From Megachile rotundata (Eukaryota; Arthropoda; Insecta; Hymenoptera; Megachilidae), in the NCBI RefSeq assembly GCF_050947335.1, contig NW_027473589.1, forward strand, positions 124,001 to 188,000: 64,000 nt of DNA, read 5' to 3'. Below the pieces are notes generated by a model. The model saw only the letters and a program-made list of their open reading frames with translations, was not told the origin of the DNA and made no database searches. The translations under genes and the position numbers were made by a program. This document shows, piece by piece, positions 15,014 through 29,101 of this stretch (the stretch's first letter is position 1; each line of letters opens with the position of its first letter).

Positions 15014-15651
15014 TACTATACTTATTACTCTCATTATTATCAATCTAACTCATATTATTAGCCATATTGTGCTTATATGATCGATAGAACGACAATTACT
15101 ATACTTATTACTCTTATTATTATCAATCTAACTCATATTATTAGCCATATTATGCTTACATGATCGATAGGGCGACAATTACAAACTCATTGCTCTTATT
15201 ATTATCAATCTAACTCATATTATTAGCCATATTATGCTTAAATGATCGATATAACGACAATTACTATACTTATTACACTCACTGTTATCAATCTAACTCA
15301 TATTATTAGCCGGATTATGGTTATATGACCGATAGAACGACAATTACTATACTTATTACTCTTATTATTATCAATCTAACTCATATTATTAGCCATATTA
15401 TGCTTATATGATCGATAGGACGCCAATTACTATACTCATTACTCTTATTATTATCAATCTAACTCATATTATTAGCCATATTATGGTTATATGACCGATA
15501 GAACGACAATTACTATACTTATTACTCTTATTATTATCAATCTAACTCATATTATTAGCCATATTATGGTTACATGACCGATAGAACGACAATTACTATA
15601 CTTATTACTCTTATTATTATCAATCTAACTCATATTATTAGCCATATTATG
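14306..15651 (+). repeat. 85-monomer-offset block, copy 2
   Basis: This is the partner of 7250-8597, with GATTGGTC starting at 14585. It has one base fewer near 15183 (ACAAACTC against ACAATACTC). Its first 0.7 kb is also part of the 54-monomer-offset block, so the same sequence has been copied at least twice. Confidence 0.85.
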
Positions 15652-16185
15652 CTTATATGATCGATAGGACGACAATTACTATACTCAATACTCTTATTAT
15701 TATCAATCTAACTCATATTATTAGCCATATTATGTATATATGATCGATAGGACGACAATGACTATACTCATTACTCTTATTATTATCAATCTATCTCGTA
15801 TTATTAGCCATATTATGCTTATATGATCGATAGGATGACAATTACTATACTCATTACTCTTATTATTATCAATCTAACTCATATTATTAGCCATATTATG
15901 CTTATGTGATCGATATAACGACAATTACTATACCTATTACTCTTATTATTATCAATCTAATTCATATTATTAGCCATATTATGCTTATATGATCGATAGG
16001 ACGACAATAACTATACTCATTACTCTTACTTTTATCAATCTAACTCATATTATTAGCCATATTATGCTTATATGATCTATAGGACGACAATTACTATACT
16101 CATTACTCTTATTATTATCAATCTAACTCATATTATTAGCCATATTCTGCTTATATGATCGATAGGATGACAATTGCTATACTCA

Positions 16186-19100
16186 TTACTCTTATTATTA
16201 TCAATCTAACTCATATTATTAGCCATATTATGGTTATATGACCGATAGAACGACAATTACTATACTTATTACTCTCATTATTATCAATCTAACTCATATT
16301 ATTAGCCATATTGTGCTTATATGATCGATAGAACGACAATTACTATATTTATTACTCTTATTAATATCAATCTAACTCATATTATTAAGCCATATTATGC
16401 TTATATGATCGATAGGACGACAATTACTATACTCATTACTCTTATTATTATCAATCTAACTCGTATTATTAGCCATATTATGCTTATATGATCGATAGGA
16501 TGACAATTACTATACTCATTACTCTTATTATTATCAATCTAACTCATATTATTAGAAATATTATGCTTATATGATCGATAGGACGCCAATTACTATACTC
16601 ATTACTCTTATTATTATCAATCTAACTCATATTATTGGCCATATTGTGCTTATATGATCGATAGAACGACATTACTATACTCATTACTCTCACTATTATC
16701 AATCTATCTCATATTGTTAGCCATATTATGCTTATATGATCGATAGAACGACAATTACTATACTTATTACTCTTATTAATATCAATCTAACTCATATTAT
16801 TAGCCATATTATGCTTATATGATCGATAGGACGACAATTACCATACTCATTACTCTTATTATTATCAATCTAACTCATATTATTAGCCATATTATGGTTA
16901 TATGACCGATAGAACGACAATTAGCTATACTTATTACTCTTATTATTATCAATCTAACTCATATTATTAGCCATATTATGCTTATATGATCAATAGAACG
17001 ACAATCACTATACTCAATACTCTCATTATTATCATATCTAACTCATATTATTAGCCATATTATGGTTATATGACCGATAGAACGACAATTACTATACTCA
17101 TTACTCTTATTATTATCAATCTAACTCGTATTATTAGCCATATTATGCTTATATGATCGATATACCGACAATTACTATACTTATTACACTCACTGTTATC
17201 AATCCAACTCATATTAATTAGCCATATTATGGTTATATGACCAGTAGAACGACAATTTCTATACTTATTACTCTTATTATTATCAAATTAACTCATATTA
17301 TTAGCCATATTATGCTTATATGACCCGATAGAACGACAATTTACTATACTCATTACTCTTATTATTATCAATCTAACTCGTATTATTAGCCATATTATGC
17401 TTATATGATCGATATAACGACAATTACTATACTTATTACACTCACTGTTATCAATCTACCTCATATTAATTAGACATATTATGGTTATATGACCAGTAGA
17501 AACGACAATTTCTATACTTATTAGACTCTTATTATTATCAATCTAACTCATATTATTAGCCATATTATGCTTATATGATCGATAGGACGCCAATTACTAT
17601 ACTCATTACTCTTATTATTATCAATCTAACTCATATTATTAGCCATATTATGGTTATATGACCGATAGAACGACAATTACTATACTTATTACTCTTATTA
17701 TTATCAATCTAACTCATATTATTAGCCATATTATGGTTATATGACCGATAGAACGACAATTACTATACTTATTACTCTCATTATTATCAATCTAATTCAT
17801 ATTATTAGCCATATTGTGCTTATATGATCGATAGAACGACAATTACTATATTTATTACTCTTATTAATATCAATCTAACTCATATTATTAGCCATATTAT
17901 GCTTAGTATGATCGATAGGACGACAATTACTATACTCATTACTCTTTTATTATCAATCTAACTCGTATTATTAGCCATATTATGCTTATATGATCGATAG
18001 GATGACAATTACTATACTCATTACTCTTATTATTATCAATCTAACTCATATTATTAGCCATATTATGCTTATATGATCGATAGGACGCCAATTACTATAC
18101 TCATTACTCTTATTATTATCAATCTAACTCATATTATTAGCCATATTGTGCTTATATGATCGATAGAACGACAATTACTATACTCATTACTCTTATTATT
18201 ATCAATCTAACTCATATTATTAGCCATATTGTGCTTATATGATCGATAGAACGACAATTACTATACTCATTACTCTCACTATTATCAATCTATCTCATAT
18301 TGTTAGCCATATTATGCTTATATGATCGATAGAACGACAATTACTATACTTATTACTCTTATTAATATCAATCTAACTCATATTATTAGCCATATTATGC
18401 TTATATGATCGATAGGACGACAATTACTATACTCATTACTCTTATTATTATCAATCTAACTCATATTATTAGCCATATTATGCTTATATGATCAATAGAA
18501 CGACAATCACTATACTCATTTCTCTCATTATTATCAATCTAACTCATATTATTAGCCATATTATGGTTATATGACCGATAGAACGACAATTACTATACTC
18601 ATTACTCTTATTATTATCAATCTAACTCGTATTATTAGCCATATTATGCTTATATGATCGATATAACGACAATTACTATACTTATTACACTCACTGTTAT
18701 CAATCTAACTCATATTATTAGCCATATTATGGTTATATGACCAGTAGAACGACAATTTCTATGCTTATTACTCTTATTATTATCAATCTAACTCATATTA
18801 TTAGCCATATTATGCTTATATGATCGATAGGACGCCAATTACTATACTCATTACTCTTATTATTATCAATCTAACTCGTATTATTAGCCATATTATGGTT
18901 ATATGACCGATAAGAACGACAATTACTATACTCATTACTCTTATTATTATCAATCTAACTCGTATTATTAGCCATATTATGCTTATATGATCGATATAGG
19001 ACGACAATTACTATACTCATTACTCTTATTATTATCATTCTAATTCATATTATTAGCCATATTATGCTTATATGATCGATTGGTCGACAATTACTATACT

Positions 19101-19509
19101 CATTACTCTTATTATTATCAATCTAACTCATATTATTAGCCATATTATGCTTATATGGTCGATAGAACGACAATTACTATGCTTATTAACACTCACTATT
19201 ATCAATCTAACTCATATTATTAACCATATTATGCAGATATGATCGATAGAACGACAATTACTCTACCTATTACTCTTATTCTTATCAATCTAACTCATAT
19301 TATTAGCCATATTATGCTTATATGATCGATAGGATGACAATTACTATACTCATTACTCTTATTATTATCAATCTAACTCATATTATTAGCCATATTATGC
19401 TTATATGATCGATAGGACGACAATTGCTATACTCATTACTCTTATCATTATCAATCTAACTCATATTAATTAGCCATATTAATGCTTATACGATCGATAG
19501 AACGACAAT
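16186..19509 (+). repeat. 54-monomer-offset block, copy 2, cut by gap
   Basis: This is the partner of 11705-15013 and runs into the N gap. It carries the same substitutions in the same order but also over a dozen one- or two-base indels that the first copy lacks, so the offset drifts from 4481 to 4496. The true block may continue beyond the gap. Confidence 0.88.
16387..19509. other. Indel-rich stretch next to the gap (probable sequence errors)
   Basis: Mostly one-base insertions break the otherwise strict 83-bp register. Examples are ATTATTAAGCC (16387), TTAGCTATAC (16923), ATCATATCTAAC (17032), ATTAATTAGCC (17215), GACCCGATAG (17323), CAATTTACTAT (17339), AGAAACGAC (17499), TTAGACTCTT (17521), GCTTAGTATG (17903), GATAAGAACG (18911), TTATTAACACTC (19186) and TTAATGCTT (19480). 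Two are deletions, near 16671 and 17946. The near-identical block at 11705-15013 lacks them, and they end at the gap, so consensus error at a poorly supported contig end is the simplest reading. Confidence 0.75.
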
Positions 19510-19609
19510 NNNNNNNNNNNNNNNNNNNNNNNNNNNNNNNNNNNNNNNNNNNNNNNNNNNNNNNNNNNNNNNNNNNNNNNNNNNNNNNNNNNNNNNNNNN
19601 NNNNNNNNN
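19510..19609. other. Assembly gap, 100 N
   Basis: There are exactly 100 N, a conventional placeholder for a gap of unknown size. The left side ends within a forward monomer at GATAGAACGACAAT. The right side starts within a reverse monomer at GTACTATCGATC. The gap is therefore the point where array orientation switches, and nothing can be said about the missing sequence. Confidence 0.99.
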
Positions 19610-20460
19610 GTACTATCGATCATATAAGCATAATATGGCTAAGAATATGAGTTAGATTTATAATAATAGGAGTAATAAGTATAGTAATTGTCGTTCTATC
19701 GATCATATAAGCACAATATGGCTAATAATATGAGTTAGATTGATAAAAATAACAGTAATAAGTATAGTGATTGTCGATCTATCGATAATATAAGTATAAT
19801 ATGGCTAATAATATGAGTTAGATTGATAATAATAAGCGTAATAAGTATAGTAATTGTCGTTCTATCGATAATATAAGCATAATATGGTTAATAATATGAG
19901 TTAGATTGATAATAATAAGAGTAATAAGTATAGTAATTGTCGTTATATCGATCATATAAGCATAATATGGCTAATAGCATGAGTTAGATTGATAATAATA
20001 AGAGTAATGAGTATAGTAATTGTCGTTCTATCGGTCATATAACCATAATATGGCTAATAATATGAGTTAGATTGATAATAGTGAGTGTAATAAATATAGT
20101 AATTGTCGTTCTATCGATCATATAAGCACAATATGGCTAATAATATGAGTTAGATTGATAATAATAACAGTAATAAGTATAGTAATTGTCGTTCTATCGA
20201 TAATATAAGCATAATATGGCTAATAATATGAGTTAGATTGATAATAGTGAGTGTAATAAGTATAGTAATTGTCGTTCTATCGATAATATAAGCATAATAT
20301 GGCTAATAATATGAGTTAGATTGATAATAGTGAGTGTAATAAGTATAGTAATTGTCGTTCTATCGATCATATTAGCATAATATGGTTAGTAATATGAGTT
20401 AGATTGATAATAATATTAGTAATAAGTATAGTATTTGTCGTTCTATCCATCATTTAAGCA

Positions 20461-21022
20461 TAATATGGCTAATAATATGAGTTAGGTTGATAATAATAAG
20501 AGTAATAAGTGTAGTAATTCTCATTCTATCGATCATATAAGCATAATATGGCTAATAATATGAGTTGGATTGATAATAATAAACGTAATAAGTATAGTAA
20601 TTGTCGTTCTATCGATAATATAAGCATAATATGGCTAATAATATGAGTTAGGTAGATAATAATAAGAGTAATAAGTATAGTAATTGTCGTTCTATCGATC
20701 ATTTAAGCATATAATGGCTAATAATATGAGTTAGATTGATAATAATAACAGTAATAAGTATAGTAATTGTCGTTCTATCGATAATATAAGCATAATATGG
20801 CTAATAATATGACTTAGGTTGATAATAATAAGAGTAATAAGTATAGTGATTGTCGTTCTATCGATCATATAAGCATAATATGGCTAATAATATGAGTTAG
20901 GTTGATAGTAATAAGAGTAATAAGAATAGTCAATGTCGTGCTATCGATCATATCTGCATAATATGGTTAATAATATGAGTTAGATTGATAATAGTGAGTG
21001 TAATAAGTATAGTAATTGTCGT
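20461..21022 (-). repeat. Dispersed block, copy 1 (partner at 49 kb)
   Basis: This block matches 49176-49737 at an offset of 28715 bp (346 x 83 less 3). Rare markers in common order are AATTCTCATTCTATC, GAGTTGGATTG or GCGTTGGATTG with AATAAACGTAAT, GTTAGGTAGAT, CATTTAAGC, ATGACTTAGG, and AAGAATAGTCAATGTCGTGC. Differences are few: GAGTTGG against GCGTTGG, CATATAATGG against CATAATATGG, and a late GTGCT against GTTCT. Confidence 0.85.
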
Positions 21023-24000
21023 GCTATCGATCATATGTGCATAATATGGTTAATAATATGAGTTAGATTGATAATAATAAGAGTAATGAGTATAGTAATT
21101 GTCGTACTATCGATCATATAAGCATAATATGTCTAATAATATGAGTTAGATTTATAATAGTAAGAGTAATAAGTATAGTAATTGTCGTTCTATCGATCAT
21201 ATAAGCACAATATGGCTAATAATATGAGTTAGATTGATAATAATAAGTGTAATAAGTATAGTAATTGTCGTCCTATCGATCATAATTGCATAATATGGTT
21301 AATAATATGAGTTAGATTCATAATAATAAGAGTAATAAGTATAGTATTTGTCGTTCTATCGATCATATAAGCATAATATGGCTAATAATATGAGTTAGAT
21401 TGATAATGATAAGTGGAATAAGTATAGTAATTGTCGTCCTATCGTTCATAATTGCATAATATGGTTAATAATATGAGTTAGATTCATAATAATAAGAGTA
21501 ATAAGTATAGTAATTGTCGTTCTATCCATCATTTAAGCATAATATGGCTAATAATATGAGTTAGGTTGACAATAATAAGAGTAATAAGTGTAGTAATTGT
21601 CGTTCTATCGATCATATCTGCATAATATGGTTAATAATATGAGTTAGATTGATGATAATAAGAGCAATGAGTATAGTATTTGTCGTACTATCGATCATAT
21701 AAGCATAATATGGCTAATAATATGAGTTAGATTTATAATAATAGGAGTAATAAGTATAGTAATTGTCGTTCTATCGATCATATAAGCACAATATGGCTAA
21801 TAATATGAGTTAGATTGATAATAATAACAGTAATAAGTATAGTAATTGTCGTTCTATCGATCATATCTGCATAATATGGTTAATAATATGAGTTAGATTG
21901 ATAATAATGAGAGTAATAAGTATAGTAATTGTCGTTATATCGATCATATAAGCATAATATGTCTAATAGCATGAGTTAGATTAATAATAATAAGAGTAAT
22001 GAGTATAGTAATTGTCGTACTATCGATCATATAAGCATAATATGGCTAATAATGTGAGTTAGATTTATAATAATAGGAGTAATAAGTATAGTAATTGTCG
22101 TACTATCGATCATATAAGCATAATATGGCTAATAATATGAGTTAGATTGATAATAATAACAGTAATAAGTATAGTAATTGTCGTTCTATCGATAATATAA
22201 GCATAATATGGCTAATAATATGAGTTAGGTTGATAATAATAAGAGTAATAAGTATAGTGATTGTCGTTCTATCGATCATATAAGCATAATATGGCTAATA
22301 ATATGAGTTAGATTGATAATAATAAGAGTAATGAGTATAGTAATTGTCGTACTATCGATCATATAAGCATAATATGGCTAATAATATGAGTTAGATTGAT
22401 AATAATAAGAGTAATGAGTATAGTAATTGTCGTTCTATCGATAATATAAGCATAATATGGCTAATAGCATGAGTTAGATTGATAATAATAAGAGTAATGA
22501 GTATAGTAATTGTCGTTCTATCGATCATATCTGCATAATATGGTTAATAATATGAGTTAGATTGATAATAATAAGAGCAATGAGTATAGTAATTGTCGTA
22601 CTATCGATCATGTAAGCATAATATGGCTAATAATATGAGTTAGATTGATAATAATAAGAGTAATAAGTATAGTAATTGTCGTTCTATCGATCATATAAGC
22701 ATAATATGGCTAATAACATGAGTTAGATTGATAATAATAAGTGTAATAAGTATAGTAATTGTCGTCCTATCGATCATAATTTCATAATATGGTTAATAAT
22801 ATGAGTTAGATTCATAATAATAAGAGTAATAAGTATAGTAATTGTCGTTCTATCCATCATTTAAGCATAATATGGCTAATAATATGAGTTAGGTTGATAA
22901 TAATAAGAGTAATAAGTGTAGTAATTGTCGTTCTATCGATCATATCTGCATAATATGGATAATAATATGAGTTAGATTGATGATAATAAGAGCAATGAGT
23001 ATAGTATTTGTCGTACTATCGATCATATAAGCATAATATGGCTAATAATATGAGTTAGATTTATAATAATAGGAGTAATAAGTATAGTAATTGTCGTTCT
23101 ATCGATCATATAAGCACAATATGGCTAATAATATGAGTTAGGTTGATAATAATAACAGTAATAAGTATAGTAATTGTCGTTCTATCGATAATAAAGCATA
23201 ATATGGCTAATAATACGAGTTAGATTGATAATACTAAGAGTAGTGAGTATAGTAATTCTCATTCTATCGATCATATAAGGATAATATGCCTAATAATATG
23301 AGTTAGATTGATAATAATAAGCGTAATAAGTATAGTAATTGTCGTTCTATCGATAATATAAGCATAATATGGCTAATAATATGAGTTAGATTGATAATAA
23401 TAAGAGTAATAAGTATAGTAATTGTCGTTCTATCGATCATATCTGCATAATATGGTTAATAATATGAGTTAGATTGATAACAGTGAGTGTAATAAATATA
23501 GTAATTGTCGTTCTATCGCTCATATAAGCACAATATGCCTAATAATATGAGTTAGATTGATAATAATAAGAGTAATGAGTATAGTAATTGTCGTTCTATC
23601 GATCATATCTGCATAATATGGTTAATAATATGAGTTAGATTGATAATAATAAGAGCAATGAGTATAGTAATTGTCGTACTATCGATCATGTAAGCATAAT
23701 ATGGCTAATAATATGAGTTAGATTTATAATAATAAGAGTAATAAGTATAGTAATTGTCGTTCTATCGATCATATAAGCACAATATGGCTAATAATATGAG
23801 TTAGATTGATAATAATAAGAGTAATAAGTATAGTAATTGTCGTTCTATCGATCATATCTGCATAATATGGTTAATAATATGAGTTAGATTGATAATAATA
23901 AGAGTAATAAGTATAGTAATTGTCGTTCTATCGATCATATAAGCATAATATGGCTAATAACATGAGTTAGATTGATAATAATAAGTGTAATAAGTATAGT

Positions 24001-27000
24001 AATTGTCGTCCTATCGATCATAATTGCATAATATGGTTAATAATATGAGTTAGATTCATAATAATAAGAGTAATAAGTATAGTAATTGTCGTTCTACCCA
24101 TCATTTAAGCATAATATGGCTAATAATATGAGTTAGGTTGATAATAATAAGAGTAATAAGTGTAGTAATTGTCGTTCTATCGATCATATCTGCATAATAT
24201 GGTTCATAATATGAGTTAGATTGATGATAATAAGAGCAATGAGTATAGTATTTGTCGTACTATCGATCATGTCTGCATAATATGGTTAATAATATGAGTT
24301 AGATTGATAATAATAAGAGTAATGAGTATAGTAATTGTCGTACTATCGATCATATAAGCATAATATGTCTAATAATATGAGTTAGATTGATAATAATAAG
24401 AGTAATAAGTATAGTAATTGTCGTTCTATCGATCATGTCTGCATAATATGGTTAATAATATGAGTTAGATTCATAATAATAAGAGTAATAAGTATAGTAA
24501 TTGTCGTTCTACCCATCATTTAAGCATAATATGGCTAATAATATGAGTTAGGTTGATAATAATAAGAGTAATAAGTGTAGTAATTGTCGTTCTATCGATC
24601 ATATCTGCATAATATGGTTCATAATATGAGTTAGATTGATGATAATAAGAGCAATGAGTATAGTATTTGTCGTACTATCGATCATATAAGCATAATATGG
24701 CTAATAATATGAGTTAGATTTATAATAATAGGAGTAATAAGTATAGTAATTGTCGTTCTATCGATCATATCTGCATAATATGGTTCATAATATGAGTTAG
24801 ATTGATAATAATAACAGTAATAAGTATAGTAATTGTCGTTCTATCGATCATATCTGCATAATATGGTTAATAATATGAGTTAGATTGATAATAATAAGAG
24901 TAATAAGTATAGTAATTGTCGTTATATCGATCATATAAGCATAATATGGCTAATAGCATGAGTTAGATTAATAATAATAAGTGTAATGAGTATAGTAATT
25001 GTCGTACTATCGATCATATAAGCATAATATGGCTAATAATATGAGTTAGATTTATAATAATAGGAGTAATAAGTATAGTAATTGTCGTTCTATCGATCAT
25101 ATAAGAACAATATGGCTAATAATATGAGTTAGATTGATAATAATGCAGTAATAAGTATAGTAATTGTCGTTCTATCGATAATATAAGCATAATATGGCTA
25201 ATAATATGAGTTAGATTGATAATACTAAGAGTAGTGAGTATAGTAATTGTCATTCTATCGATCATATAAGCATAATATGGCTAATAATATGAGTTAGATT
25301 GATAATAATAAGAGTAATGAGTATAGTAATTGTCGTACTATCGATCATATAAGCATAATATGGCTAATAATATGAGTTAGATTGATAATAATAACAGTAA
25401 TAAGTATAGTAATTGTCGTTCTATCGATAATATAAGCATAATATGGCTAATAATATGAGTTAGGTTGATAATAATAAGAGTAATAAGTGTAGTAATTGTC
25501 GTTCTATCGATCATATCTGCATAATATGGTTAATAATATGAGTTAGATTGATAATAATAAGAGTAATAAGTATAGTAATTGTCGTTCTATCGATCATATC
25601 TGCGTAATATGGTTAATAATATGAGTTAGATTGATAATAATAAGAGTAATAAGTATAGTAATTGTCGTTATATCGATCATATAACCATAATATGGCTAAT
25701 AGCATGAGTTAGATTGATAATACTAAGTGTAGTGAGTATAGTAATTCTCATTCTATCGATCATATAAGGATAATATGCCTAATAATATGAGTTAGATTGA
25801 TAATAATAAGCGTAATAAGTATAGTAATTGTCGTTCTATCGATAATATAAGCATAATATGGCTAATAATATGAGTTAGATTGATAATAATAAGAGTAATA
25901 AGTATAGTAATTGTCGTTCTATCGATCATGTCTGCATAATATGGTTAATAATATGAGTTAGATTGATAAAAATAAGAGTAATAAGTATAGTAATTGTCGT
26001 TATATCGATCATATAACCATAATATGGCTAATAGCATGAGTTAGATTGATAATAATAAGAGTAATGAGTATAGTAATTGTCGTTCTATCGATCATATCTG
26101 CATAATATGGTTAATAATATGAGTTAGATTGATAACAGTGAGTGTAATAAATATAGTAATTGTCGTTCTATCGCTCATATAAGCACAATATGCCTAATAA
26201 TATGAGTTAGATTGATAATAATAAGAGTAATGAGTATAGTAATTGTCGTTCTATCGATCATATCTGCATAATATGGTTAATAATATGAGTTAGATTGATA
26301 ATAATAAGAGCAATGAGTATAGTAATTGTCGTACTATCGATCATGTAAGCATAATATGGCTAATAATATGAGTTAGATTTATAATAATAAGAGTAATAAG
26401 TATAGTAATTGTCGTTCTATCGATCATATAAGCACAATATGGCTAATAATATGAGTTAGATTGATAATAATAAGAGTAATAAGTATAGTAATTGTCGTTC
26501 TATCGATCATATCTGCATAATATGGTTAATAATATGAGTTAGATTGATAATAATAAGAGTAATAAGTATCATAAATGTCGTTCTATCGATCATATAAGCA
26601 TAATATGGCTAATAACATGAGTTAGATTGATAATAATAAGTGCAATAAGTATAGTAATTGTCGTTCTATCGATAATATAAGCATAATATGGCTAATAATA
26701 TGAGTTAGGTAGATAATAATAAGAGTAATAAGTATAGTGATTGTCTTTCTATCGATCATATAAGCATAATATGGCTAACAATATGCGTTAGGTTGATAAT
26801 AATACGAGTAATAAGTATAGTAAATGTCGTGCTATCGATCATATGTGCATAATATGGTTAATAATATGAGTTAGATTGATAATAATAAGAGTAATGAGTA
26901 TAGTAATTGTCGTACTATCGATCATATAAGCATAATATGTCTAATAATATGAGTTAGATTGATAATAATAAGAGTAATAAGTATAGTAATTGTCGTTCTA

Positions 27001-27109
27001 TCGATCATGTCTGCATAATATGGTTAATAATATGAGTTAGATTGATAATAATAAGAGTAATAAGTATCATAATTGTCGTTCTATCGATCATATAAGCATA
27101 ATATGGCTA

Positions 27110-28658
27110 ATAACATGAGTTAGATTGATAATAATAAGTGCAATAAGTATAGTAATTGTCGTTCTATCGATAATATAAGCATAATATGGCTAATAATATG
27201 AGTTAGGTAGATAATAATAAGGGTAATAAGTATAGTGATTGTCTTTCTATCGATCATATAAGCATAATATGGCTAACAATATGCGTTAGGTTGATAATAA
27301 TACGAGTAATAAGTATAGTAAATGTCGTGCTATCGATCATATGTGCATAATATGGTTAATAATATGAGTTAGATTGATAATAATAAGAGTAATGAGTATA
27401 GTAATTGTCGTACTATCGATCATATAAGCATAATATGTCTAATAATATGAGTTAGATTGATAATAATAAGAGTAATAAGTATAGTAATTGTCGTTCTATC
27501 GATCATGTCTGCATAATATGGTTAATAATATGAGTTAGATTGATAATAATAAGAGTAATAAGTATAGTAATTGTCGTTATATCGATCATATAACCATAAT
27601 ATGGCTAATAGCATGAGTTAGATTGACAATAATAAGAGTAATGAGTATAGTAATTGTCGTTCTATCGATCATATCTGCATAATATGGTTAATAATATGAG
27701 TTAGATTGATAACAGTGAGTGTAATAAATATAGTAATTGTCGTTCTATCGCTCATATAAGCACAATATGCCTAATAATATGAGTTAGATTGATAATAATA
27801 AGAGTAATGAGTATAGTAATTGTCGTTCTATCGATCATATCTGCATAATATGGTTAATAATATGAGTTAGATTAATAATAATAAGAGCAATGAGTATAGT
27901 AATTGTCGTACTATCGATCATGTAAGCATAATATGGCTAATAATATGAGTTAGATTTATAATAATAAGAGTAATAAGTATAGTAATTGTCGTTCTATCGA
28001 TCATATAAGCACAATATGGCTAATAATATGAGTTAGATTGATAATAATAAGAGTAATAAGTATAGTAATTGTCGTTCTATCGATCATATCTGCATAATAT
28101 GGTTAATAATATGAGTTAGATTGATAATAATAAGAGTAATAAGTATCATAATTGTCGTTCTATCGATCATATAAGCATAATATGGCTAATAACATGAGTT
28201 AGATTGATAATAATAAGTGCAATAAGTATAGTAATTGTCGTTCTATCGATAATATAAGCATAATATGGCTAATAATATGAGTTAGGTAGATAATAATAAG
28301 AGTAATAAGTATAGTGATTGTCTTTCTGTCGATCATATAAGCATAATATGGCTAACAATATGCGTTAGGTTGATAATAATACGAGTAATAAGTATAGTAA
28401 ATGTCGTGCTATCGATCATATGTGCATAATATGGTTAATAATATGAGTTAGATTGATAATAATAAGAGTAATGAGTATAGTAATTGTCGTACTATCGATC
28501 ATATAAGCATAATATGTCTAATAATATGAGTTAGATTTATAATAGTAAGAGTAATAAGTATAGTAATTGTCGTTCTATCGATCATATAGGCACAATATGG
28601 CTAATAATATGAGTTAGATTGATAATAATAAGTGTAATAAGTATAGTAATTGTCGTTC
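27110..28658 (-). repeat. 24-monomer-offset block, copy 1
   Basis: This block matches 29102-30650 at exactly 1992 bp (24 x 83). Fixed markers are AAGTGCAATAAG (TGC at 27139 and 29131), ATGCGTTAGG with AATACGAGTAAT (27301 and 29293), and GATAACAGTGAGTG (27708 and 29700). A second AAGTGCAATAAG at 28218 and 30210 divides each unit into 13 and 11 monomers. Differences include GGGTAATAAG here against GGGTAATATG. Confidence 0.88.
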
Positions 28659-29101
28659 TATCGATAATATAAGCATAATATGGCTAATAATATGAGTTAG
28701 GTTGATAATAATAAGCGTAATGAGTATAGTAATTGTCGTTCTATCGATAATATAAGCATAATATGGCTAATAATATGAGTTAGATTGATAATGATAAGTG
28801 GAATAAGTATAGTAATTGTCGTCCTATCGTTCATAATTGCATAATATGGTTAATAATATGAGTTAGATTCATAATAATAAGAGTAATAAGTATAGTAATT
28901 GTCGTTCTATCCATCATTTAAGCATAATATGGCTAATAGCATGAGTTAGATTAATAATAATAAGAGTAATGAGTATAGTAATTGTCGTACTATCGATCAT
29001 ATAAGCATAATATGGCTAATAATGTGAGTTAGATTTATAATAATAGGAGTAATAAGTATAGTAATTGTCGTACTATCGATCATATAAGCATAATATGGCT
29101 A

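Larger units (their letters stand above)
1..19509 (+). repeat. 83-bp satellite array, left arm (forward)
   Basis: This is an uninterrupted head-to-tail array of an 83-bp AT-rich monomer, about 235 copies. Copy starts at 1, 84, 167, 250, 499 and 582 fix the period. Every copy keeps a core reading CTCATATTATTAGCCATATT, followed by a variable TATATGATCGATAG segment and then ACAATTACTATAC. Most differences between copies are substitutions at a few recurrent sites: GGTTATATGACC versus GCTTATATGATC, GACGCC versus GACGAC, and CTCATTATT versus CTTATTATT. On the plus strand of a typical copy C outnumbers G about two to one. The array begins before base 1 and ends at the N gap. I see no gene, no unrelated insertion and no unique DNA in it. 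A role in centromere or heterochromatin is inferred only from array size and organisation. Confidence 0.97.

Noticed and set aside
18816..19007. Open reading frame of 63 codons on the minus strand
   Set aside because: It repeats a block translated from successive monomers and lies in the indel-rich stretch, where inserted bases alter the frame. There is no protein-like composition.
1..19509. CRISPR array
   Set aside because: Repeats are regular, but there are no unique spacers. The repeated unit is continuous 83-bp DNA with scattered substitutions.
19400..19720. Replication origin or terminus suggested by the base-skew switch
   Set aside because: The plus strand is C- and T-rich on the left and G- and A-rich on the right only because the same monomer is inverted. 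No replication signal needs to be invoked.
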